From the NCBI GenBank assembly GCA_019416425.1, contig DXXK01000034.1, positions 77,238 through 141,237 on the forward strand: a stretch of DNA of 64,000 nt, written 5' to 3'. This DNA is from Bacteroidales bacterium. GTDB taxonomy: Bacteria; Bacteroidota; Bacteroidia; Bacteroidales; Muribaculaceae. Within the stretch, counting starts at the first letter, position 1. Each line of letters begins with the position of its first letter. A program made the translations under genes and the position numbers. The notes beneath the pieces are model-generated. The model did not search any database. It was given only the letters and a program-made list of their open reading frames with translations, and was not told the DNA's origin. Below, piece by piece: positions 1 to 8,853 of the stretch.

Positions 1-372
1 ATCATACAGCTGCTCGGTGGTTGTGAAGTGGATGTTCTGAAGGGTCAGACGCAAGGTGGCCTTACCGTCCGGGATATTGGGATAATAGGGAATATACAGG
101 GAACCTTTGTATTCCGCACCGTTCTCCTTGGTACGTATCACCTGCTCGTTGACCATCTCGTCGCCGAAGTAGAGTTCGGCATGGATGGTCGACAAGGGGA
201 CCTCGGCATCGAAGGCCTTGACTTTGAAGGTGAGACTGTCGCCGAAGTAAGCGCTTCCAAGGTTACCGGTTACATCCATTGTGGGAAGTCCGGCTGCCCA
301 GTCGTCATCGTTGCAGGCTGTCAGCATGGAGCATGCCAGCATCGAAAGGGCTATTGTCTTAATGTATTTCAT
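1..372 (-). CDS. Surface lipoprotein of the PUL, C-terminus outside window
   Basis: Only the first 124 codons are present; the gene runs off the left edge in frame. The start at 372 gives MKYIKTIALSM, a signal peptide and a lipobox (LTAC, Cys at about residue 20) followed by an acidic NDDD stretch of the kind that often directs lipoproteins to the Bacteroidota cell surface. It is the last visible gene of the PUL, 27 bp after the GH30 gene. That position is often held by a surface glycan-binding protein. The fragment resembles the DUF5121-type lipoproteins I remember beside GH30 genes, but this is recall and not a search. Role inferred: binding glycan at the outer surface. Confidence 0.75.
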   Translation of the reverse strand, partial: MKYIKTIALSMLACSMLTACNDDDWAAGLPTMDVTGNLGSAYFGDSLTFKVKAFDAEVPLSTIHAELYFGDEMVNEQVIRTKENGAEYKGSLYIPYYPNIPDGKATLRLTLQNIHFTTTEQLYD

Positions 373-399
373 TGTTTAGTCAGTCTTTGGGGGGTGGGA

Positions 400-1896
400 T
401 TATTTCCATGTTAGCGAAACCGCGCTGCGAGCGGGAGCGGTAACGGTGAAGTGGTGGGAGCCGTCGTCCACGGTGAAGTTGGTGTTCTCAGGGTTGGAGT
501 TGCTGATGACCATGGCGTAGGAACCGTCGGGATTCTTGAAGGCCGTGTATGTCAGACCCTTTGCCGAGAAACCTTTGGTTCCGATACGTACGGCGCCCGG
601 CTGAACAACGCTTGACATGTGGGCTATGATGTAATAGTGTGAGTTGCGGGTTATCGTGGTGTAGTTGCGGTTGATGTCCACTGCGCCGTAGCATGTGGAG
701 CAGCCGCCCGGACGGTAGGGACCTTTGTCCTCGTCGAGCATCAGGTTCCATACGATCACCCCCTTGGCCCAGCGGTTCACGGTGCCTAAGGCAACCTGTT
801 CCATGTCGTCGGTAAGACGCGTGCCCAGGTCGCGGCCTTTGTTCCATTCGCCGATTGATGTCTCGGTGAATACCAGGTCCATGCCGGGAGCGGCGTTGTG
901 GACCACGGTCAGCTCATCCTTGTCGCCTCCGTAGTTATGGTAGGCGGCTCCGTCCAGGTACTGCTTGGCTTCGGCATCCTCGTAGATCTTGGTGGGGTAA
1001 CCCTTCTGACTGGCGATGTTGTCATAGTTGTAGTTGTGGTCGAATGAGTAGACCTTCGTGTCCAGGCCGGCCTCCTTGAACGCCGGACCCAGGCCGTTCT
1101 TGATGAAGTCACGTTCCTCTTCCCAACCCATGTACATAGAGGCGCTGTTGCCGCGGTTCAGAGGCTCGTTCTGAGGTGTTACGGAGTAGATCTTGATGCC
1201 GGCCTTCTCCATGGCCTGAATCCATTTCACGAAATACTGGCCGTAGGTCGCGTAATATTTCGGGTTGAGCTGTCCCGATGTCCACTGGTTGTGAGGCTTC
1301 AGGTCCGTCAGGTTGTTAACCTTCATCCAGCGTGGGGCGGTCCAGGGTGTACCCATGATCTTAAGGTCCGGGTTCACGGCCAGGATCTCCTTCAGGATGG
1401 GAATCACGAAATTGTTCTCCTCGTCGGTCAGGGCGAAATTCTCGATTCCTTCCTTGTCGCAGCAGGTATACTCGCTCAGGGAGAAGTCGCTGCAGCCAAT
1501 GGAGATGCGGACATAGCTGAAACCGTATCCGTTCTCGGGCGAGAACGTCAGCTCCAGGAACGCCTTACGGTCCTCGGGCTTCATGCGCATCAGGTTGTAA
1601 CATGTGGAACCTGTTATCGCCACGCCGAAACCGTCCATTGTCTGGAACTGCTCCTCGGGGAGCAGACGCACGGTGGAAGGCGACATGTTGTCGGTCTTGC
1701 TGAAGTTCAGGAAACTCTCCGTCAGGTCCTGCGAGCGTGAGGACGTCGTGGTCAGGACCTTCACGTCGCCGGTGGTGACTTCCGGCTTGTCAGGCTCCTG
1801 GTTGCCGTTGTTGTTGGGTGCATCATTGCCACCGCAGGCGGTCATTATCAGACCTGCCAGTAGTGTTGTCGCTATAAACATCTTGCTTTTAGTCAT
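400..1896 (-). CDS. GH30 family glycoside hydrolase lipoprotein (candidate endo-beta-1,6-glucanase)
   Basis: 498 aa. A signal peptide with lipobox MTAC (Cys about 21) is followed by a Gly/Asn/Pro-rich linker and a GH30 (beta/alpha)8 domain from about residue 65. The acid/base Glu lies in TPQNEP (E244) and the nucleophile Glu in FTETSIGEW (E345). A short beta-domain closes the C-terminus, as usual in GH30. GH30 includes glucosylceramidases and beta-1,6-glucanases; the PUL context and lipid anchor favour a surface or periplasmic endo-beta-1,6-glucanase of subfamily 3 type. The gene follows susD by 33 bp and precedes the partial lipoprotein gene. Family confidence is high; substrate is inferred. 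Confidence 0.9.
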   Translation of the reverse strand: MTKSKMFIATTLLAGLIMTACGGNDAPNNNGNQEPDKPEVTTGDVKVLTTTSSRSQDLTESFLNFSKTDNMSPSTVRLLPEEQFQTMDGFGVAITGSTCYNLMRMKPEDRKAFLELTFSPENGYGFSYVRISIGCSDFSLSEYTCCDKEGIENFALTDEENNFVIPILKEILAVNPDLKIMGTPWTAPRWMKVNNLTDLKPHNQWTSGQLNPKYYATYGQYFVKWIQAMEKAGIKIYSVTPQNEPLNRGNSASMYMGWEEERDFIKNGLGPAFKEAGLDTKVYSFDHNYNYDNIASQKGYPTKIYEDAEAKQYLDGAAYHNYGGDKDELTVVHNAAPGMDLVFTETSIGEWNKGRDLGTRLTDDMEQVALGTVNRWAKGVIVWNLMLDEDKGPYRPGGCSTCYGAVDINRNYTTITRNSHYYIIAHMSSVVQPGAVRIGTKGFSAKGLTYTAFKNPDGSYAMVISNSNPENTNFTVDDGSHHFTVTAPARSAVSLTWK

Positions 1897-1929
1897 GTAC
1901 GTTAAAGTTTTCTAATAATTCAAAACGGA

Positions 1930-3462
1930 TCAATAGCCCGGATTCTGAACTACATTGGGGTTTGTGTCGAGGACGTCCTGCGGGATTGGCAGCAGATAGC
2001 TGTTCTTGGTGTAGGGAACCGCCATCGGCAGACGTCCGGGATCGTTGCGCTGTGCAGCCTCCATGGTCTTCTCCAGGATGCCGAGACGCACCAGGTCATA
2101 CCATCGCTCGCCCTCGCATGCCAGTTCCAGACGGCGCTCGTTCACATAGAGGTCGAACAGGGTCTCCCGGTTACTCTTCTCGTTGGCGGTCAGTGGCTTG
2201 ACGCCTGCGCGGTTGCGGATCTGGTCGATGATTGCAGCAGCGCCTGCCAGATCGGGAGTCTCTCTGCAGAGCAGAGCCTCGGCCTTCAGCAGCAACAGGT
2301 CGTCGTAACGAAGGAAGAACACATTGCTGTAACCGGAACGGACCTTGTACATGAATGCGTAGTTGTCCGAGGGATAATAGTTGCTCCAGGCACATTCATA
2401 ATATACAACCGTCTGCTCCTTGCGTTTAGTATCACCCGTCTTGTCGAATGCTGCCAGCAGGTCGCGCGAGGGAGTGATCCATTTGGCCCAGCTGAAGCTG
2501 TTGTCCCAGTCCTCCAGACAGCGGCCGTACATCCAGGACGCCCAGTTGCCGGAACCGACAGCATAGTGGATCTCCAGAATCGATTCCTTGGTGTCGGTGG
2601 CTACGGGAGTGGCGGTGAAGCCATCCTTCACGGCGCCGTCAACGTTGAAGAGGTCGCCGTAATCATTGCAGAGTGCGTATCCGCGCTGCGTGAGCTGGTC
2701 GACATACTGGATGACCTTGCCATAGTCTCGGACGGGCTTTTCGGCGTAGACTTTTGCCAGTAGGGCACGTGCCACATCCTTGCTGAAGATCGTCTTGTCG
2801 TCGGTGCCTTCCGGAGCATACTTGAGTGCGTCCTCCAGATCCTTCAGGATATACCCATAAGCCTCGGCCTCCGTGTTCTGTGCCGGGAAGTAGCTTTCGT
2901 AAGACTCCTCGATGTTGTCGGATGTGATGTCCTTGGGGACGGTGGTCACGATCGGGATGTTGCCCCACATGCGGACCATGCGGAACCAGATGAACGCTCG
3001 GAGCACCTCGGCCTGGGCGCGCATGGTGTTGATCTCGTCCTGGGTCAGGCTGTTGTCGGCCACTGATGCGACACCGACGATGAACTTGGTGCACTTGGCG
3101 GCCTGAAGCATGTAGTAGTTCCAGTCGCGGTTCACGCAGAGCGTCGTTCCGTTCAGGTCGTTGGTCGCGGGATCCACCACCTCGGAACCCGTCGTCCCGG
3201 CGTAGGCGTTGTCACTGTGGACATCGCCGATCAGCAGATAGTCCAGCTGCAGGAAGTTCTGGTTGCCGCGGAAATCGTTGTAGAGGGCCGTCAGGGCGCT
3301 CTCTGCGTCAGCGCGGTTCTGATAGATGGTCTCCTCCTGCTCCTCGTCTATGTCACCCTCGGTCACGTCGGAGTAGTCGCTGACGGGATTGTAGTCCAGC
3401 GAGCACGACACCATTGATGCCGAAACCGCAAGGGCAAGACCTATAGAATATATTTTTTTCAT
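1930..3462 (-). CDS. susD-like: SusD/RagB-family outer-membrane glycan-binding lipoprotein
   Basis: 510 aa. The signal peptide ends in a lipobox (MVSC, Cys about 20). The SusD fold is recognised by TPR-like helices and the C-terminal RagB/SusD block (NERRLELACEGERWYDLVR, roughly residues 430-450), ending in NPNVVQNPGY. It forms the lid over the SusC-like barrel and delivers oligosaccharide to it. It lies 14 bp downstream of the susC gene and is certainly co-transcribed with it. Ligand specificity cannot be read from the sequence; the neighbouring GH30 suggests a beta-glucan. Confidence 0.95.
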   Translation of the reverse strand: MKKIYSIGLALAVSASMVSCSLDYNPVSDYSDVTEGDIDEEQEETIYQNRADAESALTALYNDFRGNQNFLQLDYLLIGDVHSDNAYAGTTGSEVVDPATNDLNGTTLCVNRDWNYYMLQAAKCTKFIVGVASVADNSLTQDEINTMRAQAEVLRAFIWFRMVRMWGNIPIVTTVPKDITSDNIEESYESYFPAQNTEAEAYGYILKDLEDALKYAPEGTDDKTIFSKDVARALLAKVYAEKPVRDYGKVIQYVDQLTQRGYALCNDYGDLFNVDGAVKDGFTATPVATDTKESILEIHYAVGSGNWASWMYGRCLEDWDNSFSWAKWITPSRDLLAAFDKTGDTKRKEQTVVYYECAWSNYYPSDNYAFMYKVRSGYSNVFFLRYDDLLLLKAEALLCRETPDLAGAAAIIDQIRNRAGVKPLTANEKSNRETLFDLYVNERRLELACEGERWYDLVRLGILEKTMEAAQRNDPGRLPMAVPYTKNSYLLPIPQDVLDTNPNVVQNPGY

Positions 3463-3476
3463 TGTTGTCGTGAATG

Positions 3477-6446
3477 TTAGAAGTCAATGTGAATACCGAA
3501 TACGTAACTCTTGCAATGAGGATAGGTGCCCCAGTCAATACCCTGGACGGCACCGCTGCTGCCCCACTGGTTGACCTCGGGGTCCATTCCGGAATACTTG
3601 GTGAACGTCAGCAGGTTCGAAACCGTGAAGTAGGGCTGCAGGCGCGTGATTCCGATCTTGCGGAGTGCCGGGAAGGTGAAGTCGTAGCTGAGCGAGATGT
3701 CCTTGATGCGCAGGTAGCTGCCGTCCTCGACGAAGTACGTGGAGTTGCGCATGTTCCATCCGGCGCGGGGCACATCGGTGATCTGGCCTGGAATACGCCA
3801 GCGGTCCAGGACCTTGGTGGTCTGATTCTTGCCGTCGTACATACCCTCCGTCTCCATGCGCGAGGCGTTGAAGATGTCGTTGCCGTAGGAACCCTGCAGG
3901 AAGATGCTCAGGTTGAATCCCTTCCATGAGAAGGTGTTGGTCATGCCGAAGGTGAAGTCGGGGTTAGGGTCGCCGATGAACGTGCGGTCGGACGAGGAGA
4001 TGCGGCCGTCGTTGTTGAGGTCCTCGTACATCATGTCGCCGGTCTCGGGGTCCACGCCGTTGGCTATGTAGCCGTAGAAGCCACCAAGGGAGCGGCCCGG
4101 CTCGTTGCGGACAACGGCTTCGTTGACATTCTCGCTGGTGACGGCGTCCAGATAGACCTTCTGGAGCTCCAGCTTGTTGAGCTTGTTCTTGTTGAACGAC
4201 ATGTTCAGGTTGGTGGTCCAGCTGAACGCGCCGATGAAGTTGCGCGAGGTAATGCTGAACTCAAATCCCTGGTTGGTCATCGTGCCTTCGTTACGCTGGA
4301 TTGAGCTTGCGGCTGCGGATCCCGAGGGTAGCGATACCCACATCAGCATGTCGGTGGTGCGCTTGTAGTACCAGTCGGCGCTGAACTCGATGCGGTTCTG
4401 CAGTACGGAAAAGTCGACGCCGACACCGGTCTGGGTTGTTGTCTCCCATGTCAGGTCGCGTGTGCGGAGGTTGGCCTGGGAGATTGTGGGCACCGCGGTC
4501 TCGTTGCCTTCCTTGAACCATTCCACACGGTTGATGTTGTAGCGCTGCAGGTACGCGTAGTCGCCCACGCCGTCCTGGTTGCCCGTCATACCCCAGCCTG
4601 CGCGGAGTTTCAGATCGGAGATCCAGTTGACATCCTCCAGGAACTTTTCCTGCGAGATGCGCCATGCGGCCGATACCGAGGGGAACGCTTTCCAACGGTG
4701 GTCGGGGTGCAGTTTGGAGGAGCCGTCGTAACGGATGTTGGCTGAGATAAGGTAACGGGAGTCATAGTTGTACGAGACACGACCCAGCACAGACATGATG
4801 CCCCACTGCGAGGCGCTTGAGCCGGTGCCGGTCCAGCTGATCTTGTTGGCGGCGTTCAATGTCTGGATCTTGCCGTTACGGTAGTACTGGCCGTTGATCC
4901 AGTTGTTGGAGTAGTCGGAGTCGGTCCAGGACGTACCTGCGGTGATGTCCCAGGTGCTCTTGCCGACGGTGAAGTTGTAGTTGGCGACGTTATCCCATGT
5001 CAGGACAGTGTTGCGGTTGCGGCCGTCGTAGCCCTCGCCGCCCTGCTCGCGGCCACGGGTGGTCAAGTTGGGATCCAGGAACGAGGTGTTCCATCCGTTG
5101 CGGCGGTCCATGGTGAACTTGGTGGAGAACGTCAGGCCCTTGATGATGTCGAAGAACAGCTCGCCGGAAGCCAGCAGGCGGCTCTCGCGGTTGCGGTTCG
5201 CTTTCTGGCGTGCCTCGTTCTCGAGCGGGCTCTGCATGTTCAGGCCGTAGAAGTTGTTATAGTAACGTGTGGGATCGGCGGGATCCCATATTGGGGCGTA
5301 CTTGGGGGTGTTGATGACAGCCAGGATTACGCCGCCACGGTTACCGACCGTACCCATGGCGCCGCCGCCGTTGGATGAGTAGTCTGAGTATACGATGTTG
5401 GCGCGGGCGGTCAGCCACTTGCGGATCTTGCCCTCCACGTTGGCGCGGAAGTTGTAACGCTGGAAGAAGGAGCTCTTCAGGATACCGCCGTCACGCTGGT
5501 AGCCGCCGGACAGATAGTATTTGATCTTGTCGGACTGCTGCGATACGGACAGCTGGTAGGTCTGGGTGTTTCCTGTACGGTAGGTCTCGTCGAACCAGTC
5601 TGTCTGGTCGGTAAGCCCGTCGGGCAGATGCACCAGTCCGAGCTCGTCCATCAGGTCCTTGTACTCGGCGGTGTTCAAGGAGTTGATTTTCTTGGCGACA
5701 TGCGAGAACCCACCCTGGACGTTCAGCGAGATCTTGGCGTCGCCGGTCTTGCCGGACTTGGTCGTGATGATCACGACACCGTTTGCGCCTCGCGAGCCGT
5801 AGATGGCGGCCGAGGACGCGTCCTTCAGGATCTGCATGCTCTCGATGTCGCTGGGCGAAAGGAAGTTGACATTGTCAACAGGTACGCCGTCCACGACGTA
5901 GAGGGGTTCGTTCGATCCGTTGAACGAGGTTGTGCCGCGCACGCGAACCGTCATTCCGGCGCCAGGGGCACCCGTGGGCATCTGCACGGCCACGCCGGCG
6001 GCTTTGCCCTGCAGGGCCTGTGCGGCCGACACGATGGGGCGGTTCTCCAGAGCCTGCTCGTCGACGGTCGATACGGCAGTGGTCAGGTCCTTGCGCTTTA
6101 CCTTACCGTAACCGATCACGACAACCTCGTCAAGGCTCTGGTTGTCTTCGTTCATTACGATGTCCATCTTGGCCTCGGCTTTCTTCTCGATGGTGAGATA
6201 GCCGATGTAGGAGAACTTGAGGGTGGACCCCGTCGGAACGGAGATCTTGAAATTACCGTCGACGTCAGTTGTTGTGCCCATGCCGGCATGTCCCTTCACC
6301 ATGATGGTGACGCCGATCAGAGGCTCGTCATTGCTGTCAGTGACCGTACCTGTCGCCGTGAAGTTCTGCGCGTATGCTGGCAAACTGCATAGCATCGTCA
6401 GAACCAGCCACAAGGCATTCAGTCCGAGTTTCCATTTAGATTTCAT
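3477..6446 (-). CDS. susC-like: SusC/RagA-family TonB-dependent outer-membrane transporter
   Basis: 989 aa. The order is signal peptide (cleaved near AYAQ, residue 27), carboxypeptidase-regulatory-like domain (about 28-105), TonB box region (LDEVVVIGYG), plug domain with the SusC signature (PLYVVDGVPVDN then IESMQILKDASSAAIYGSRG) and a C-terminal beta-barrel ending in an aromatic residue (HIDF). It imports oligosaccharide across the outer membrane using TonB energy. No STN domain is present, so a TPR-type regulator rather than an anti-sigma pathway fits. It is the first gene of the PUL structural operon; a -7 box lies about 95 bp upstream. Confidence 0.96.
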   Translation of the reverse strand: MKSKWKLGLNALWLVLTMLCSLPAYAQNFTATGTVTDSNDEPLIGVTIMVKGHAGMGTTTDVDGNFKISVPTGSTLKFSYIGYLTIEKKAEAKMDIVMNEDNQSLDEVVVIGYGKVKRKDLTTAVSTVDEQALENRPIVSAAQALQGKAAGVAVQMPTGAPGAGMTVRVRGTTSFNGSNEPLYVVDGVPVDNVNFLSPSDIESMQILKDASSAAIYGSRGANGVVIITTKSGKTGDAKISLNVQGGFSHVAKKINSLNTAEYKDLMDELGLVHLPDGLTDQTDWFDETYRTGNTQTYQLSVSQQSDKIKYYLSGGYQRDGGILKSSFFQRYNFRANVEGKIRKWLTARANIVYSDYSSNGGGAMGTVGNRGGVILAVINTPKYAPIWDPADPTRYYNNFYGLNMQSPLENEARQKANRNRESRLLASGELFFDIIKGLTFSTKFTMDRRNGWNTSFLDPNLTTRGREQGGEGYDGRNRNTVLTWDNVANYNFTVGKSTWDITAGTSWTDSDYSNNWINGQYYRNGKIQTLNAANKISWTGTGSSASQWGIMSVLGRVSYNYDSRYLISANIRYDGSSKLHPDHRWKAFPSVSAAWRISQEKFLEDVNWISDLKLRAGWGMTGNQDGVGDYAYLQRYNINRVEWFKEGNETAVPTISQANLRTRDLTWETTTQTGVGVDFSVLQNRIEFSADWYYKRTTDMLMWVSLPSGSAAASSIQRNEGTMTNQGFEFSITSRNFIGAFSWTTNLNMSFNKNKLNKLELQKVYLDAVTSENVNEAVVRNEPGRSLGGFYGYIANGVDPETGDMMYEDLNNDGRISSSDRTFIGDPNPDFTFGMTNTFSWKGFNLSIFLQGSYGNDIFNASRMETEGMYDGKNQTTKVLDRWRIPGQITDVPRAGWNMRNSTYFVEDGSYLRIKDISLSYDFTFPALRKIGITRLQPYFTVSNLLTFTKYSGMDPEVNQWGSSGAVQGIDWGTYPHCKSYVFGIHIDF

Positions 6447-6539
6447 GCGATCTTGGTTTGTTAGTTATGATGTTGTTTGTGAAATTGAGTCAGATCTTCA
6501 TGGGGCCGTTTGTCATGGCCTTAGTTTATCGTGGCAATG

Positions 6540-6547
6540 CAAAGTTA
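6540..6547 (-). promoter_or_regulatory. Candidate -7 box of the PUL structural operon
   Basis: The minus strand reads TAACTTTG, matching TAnnTTTG, and would give a 5' UTR of about 85 nt before susC. No TTTG occurs at the expected 19-20 bp spacing (the only one is 10 bp upstream), as would suit a promoter that needs an activator. Confidence 0.45.
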
Positions 6548-6583
6548 CATTATTTAACAAAGCGTTTTTCGGCGGTTAAAAGC

Positions 6584-6608
6584 AAAAAGTAAGGGGCCAA
6601 AGGCCCCT
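6584..6608 (-). terminator. Intrinsic terminator of the PUL regulator gene
   Basis: On the minus strand AGGGGCC and GGCCCCT pair around a 3-nt loop and are followed by TTAC and five T. It lies about 80 bp past the stop of the regulator gene and separates it from the susC promoter. Confidence 0.7.
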
Positions 6609-6687
6609 AAATTATTGAGATGTAATTATATGAAAAAACGAGACTGAATGAAATAAGTAAGAAAAATTATTCACTAAAGTAGTCTGG

Positions 6688-8400
6688 TCATGCGTCCTCG
6701 CGGATGAACTGGCCCAGTGTGTGGACACGTTCGGCGAAGTCTTTCTTGTCCACCTTGGCGCGGTTGCGCATATTGTAGCGGTAGTTGTAGACGGTCTGCG
6801 GGGAGCAGTGCAGGAACTCGGCGATCTTGACGCTGTCGGCGATTCCCAGACGCACCAGCGCGTAGATGCGGAGCTCGGTGTTGAGGAGCTCACCCTCCTT
6901 GGGCGTGACATGCTGGTCATCCTGCAGCAGGGTGTTGAAGTCGGCTACGAAGTCCGGATATATGTGCAGGAACACGGAATCGAATGAGTTGAACAGTTTC
7001 TTCAGTTCCTGTTTGGTGGTGTCGTTGCCCTCGGTGGCCCTGATAATGTCGGTGTACTGTTTGTTCTTGGCCTTGGCGTAAACCGTACGTCGGAATTCCT
7101 CCATCCGCTTTATGTAGTTCGAGCATATCGTGAAAACCGAGCCGATGTACTCCTCCTTGACATAGTTTGCTTCGTTAAGCTGTTCGTTTTTCCGTTTCAG
7201 GTCATAGTTCAGGCGGTTCAGCTCGTTGTTGGACACCTCGATATGCTTCTTGGCCTCGGAAAGCTCGATATTGTTGCGTGCCAGGTCAGCGCTTACCTCG
7301 GCCAGATGCTCGTTGCGGTTGCGCAGCCGTCTGTTCTGCCTTACGATCCATGCGGCGGCTATCAGTAAAATGAGTGCCAGCAGGGAGGCTATGATCAGTG
7401 CTGTCTCAGTCAGGTGGTTCTGTCGGCGGATCCGTTCCTGGTAGACCTTGCTGATTTTGTCCAGCACACGCATCTCGCTCAGGGCACGCACGCGGTTGGG
7501 GTAGGAGATGGACTTGTTGATGCTGTAGTTTATGTATCGGTACGCGCGGTTCACGTCGCCAGCTTCGTAGAGCATGTTGGCCAGTTCCTCCATAGAGGCG
7601 ATTTCGGCATTGTCGATCGCGATGTCCACTTCCGCGGCCAGAACCATGTACTTGAGTGCGTTCAGGGAGTCGCCGGCTTCTTCGTACAGCTTGGACAGGA
7701 TGTACGCTTCCTTTGCGTCCTGGCGGCTGTTCTTATCGGACTTGTCGATTTTGTCGACCAGAGCCGGAATCAGGGTCGAGTCCTTGGTGTCGCTCCCCAG
7801 AACATCCCAGCTGCGGAACCACAGATACTCCGGATGGCCTTTGGGAATGATTCTCATTATGGAATCCTTGTACGACCTCTCCATGGTATAGTACATATTG
7901 GAGTCTCCTCCACGGTATGAGCCAAGATGGCTGTATAGGAAGATCATCATTCCGTAATACTGAATCATCTCGTCGCGCGACAGCCCCGTTGTGTCGATGG
8001 AAAGCATGGTCTCTTCGGCGTTCTGCAACAGGCCGGTACCTGTCAGCATGTCGGTCTTGCGTATCAGGCTGGCGAATCTCCAGCTGCGGTTTTCTGTCTG
8101 GTTGGCCAATGACATGCAGATGTCGATGTATTTCATGGCCGAGTCGATGCGGAATATCGTATATTCATCAGCCAGCTGGGACGCATAGAAATATCTGTCG
8201 ATCGGGTTGGTGGCGCGCTGGTATCTGTGTGTCAGGTCCAGTGTGCTCCGTTTCTTCTGGATTTCGTATTCACTGGCTTTGTCGAGTGTGGAGTCCAGGC
8301 TTAGAAGATAGGGCTCCGATTTGGATGGCTTGTGCCCGCAGGAAGCAACGCCTATGTGCGCCAGCAGACAGATGATGACCAGATACAGGAGTTTATTCAT
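6688..8400 (-). CDS. Membrane-spanning TPR/HTH transcriptional regulator of the PUL (DUF6377 type)
   Basis: 570 aa from the ATG at 8400. This start is preferred over an upstream one at 8487 because it begins a clean signal/lipobox sequence (GVASC, Cys about 21) and sits just after a good promoter. Tetratricopeptide-like helices fill about residues 50-320. One membrane segment (about 333-352), a coiled coil (about 355-412) and a C-terminal LuxR-like helix-turn-helix (SVKIAEFLHCSPQTVYNYR, about 522-541) follow. The layout suggests a periplasmic sensor with a cytoplasmic DNA-binding domain. It lies upstream of susC in the same direction and probably controls it. Signalling ligand unknown. Confidence 0.88.
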   Translation of the reverse strand: MNKLLYLVIICLLAHIGVASCGHKPSKSEPYLLSLDSTLDKASEYEIQKKRSTLDLTHRYQRATNPIDRYFYASQLADEYTIFRIDSAMKYIDICMSLANQTENRSWRFASLIRKTDMLTGTGLLQNAEETMLSIDTTGLSRDEMIQYYGMMIFLYSHLGSYRGGDSNMYYTMERSYKDSIMRIIPKGHPEYLWFRSWDVLGSDTKDSTLIPALVDKIDKSDKNSRQDAKEAYILSKLYEEAGDSLNALKYMVLAAEVDIAIDNAEIASMEELANMLYEAGDVNRAYRYINYSINKSISYPNRVRALSEMRVLDKISKVYQERIRRQNHLTETALIIASLLALILLIAAAWIVRQNRRLRNRNEHLAEVSADLARNNIELSEAKKHIEVSNNELNRLNYDLKRKNEQLNEANYVKEEYIGSVFTICSNYIKRMEEFRRTVYAKAKNKQYTDIIRATEGNDTTKQELKKLFNSFDSVFLHIYPDFVADFNTLLQDDQHVTPKEGELLNTELRIYALVRLGIADSVKIAEFLHCSPQTVYNYRYNMRNRAKVDKKDFAERVHTLGQFIREDA

Positions 8401-8434
8401 GTCGTTGTTATGTTGTTCAATCTGAAAAGGAGAC

Positions 8435-8465
8435 CAAAAGTATATAAAAATGCTGAAAGGACAAA
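8435..8465 (-). promoter_or_regulatory. Promoter of the PUL regulator gene
   Basis: On the minus strand TTTG (8465-8462), 19 bp, then TACTTTTG (8442-8435), an exact match to the Bacteroidota housekeeping promoter. The predicted start site is about 28 nt before the ATG at 8400. Confidence 0.75.
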
Positions 8466-8643
8466 ATTTTAAGATGTTTATTACCAATCCTGTGATTTGC
8501 CACGAATGGGATGATTTTCGGGTGTAATATGTAAATGAATATTAAAATCGATACATATATTGCCCATAAATGTTAAAGAATATTAAATGCAAGCGAAATT
8601 TTATGTTATAGAGCATTGTTTTAAAAAATAATTATTAATTTTG

Positions 8644-8719
8644 CATCGAGTTTTTCATGGTATTAGATTTTTAAGGTTAACGCAAGATTGAGTGTCGTGA
8701 TGACAATCAATCTTTTTTT
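8644..8719 (+). ncRNA. Small RNA of a dispersed paralogous family, copy A
   Basis: A free-standing transcription unit between the divergent PUL regulator and dipeptidase genes. The -7 box TAATTTTG is at 8636-8643 with an imperfect -33 (ATTG at 8615). The leader TTTTTCATGGTATTAGATTT is followed by TAAGGTTAA. A terminator stem (AGATTGA at 8685-8691 with TCAATCT, and TGTC with GACA) has a GTGAT loop and ends in T7. The leader is nearly identical to copy B at 36.4 kb and similar to copy C at 34.0 kb. No ORF is evident. Families of paralogous sRNAs are known in Bacteroides; whether this is one of them cannot be decided here. The remaining AT-rich DNA between 8466 and 8630 holds no other feature I can support. 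Confidence 0.7.
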
Positions 8720-8779
8720 ATGTCCCTACCTGACGTAAATCACCCCCATGACCACCGGCAATGCCATTCGACACTACGA

Positions 8780-8811
8780 TTTGTAGATTACAGCTAAATT
8801 GCTTATCTTTG
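8780..8811 (+). promoter_or_regulatory. Promoter of the C69 dipeptidase gene
   Basis: TTTG (8780-8783), 20 bp, TATCTTTG (8804-8811): an exact Bacteroidota consensus about 42 bp before the ATG at 8854. Confidence 0.8.
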
Positions 8812-8853
8812 TACATTTAATCAACGTACAGCAATCAACAACGCAAACAGAAT

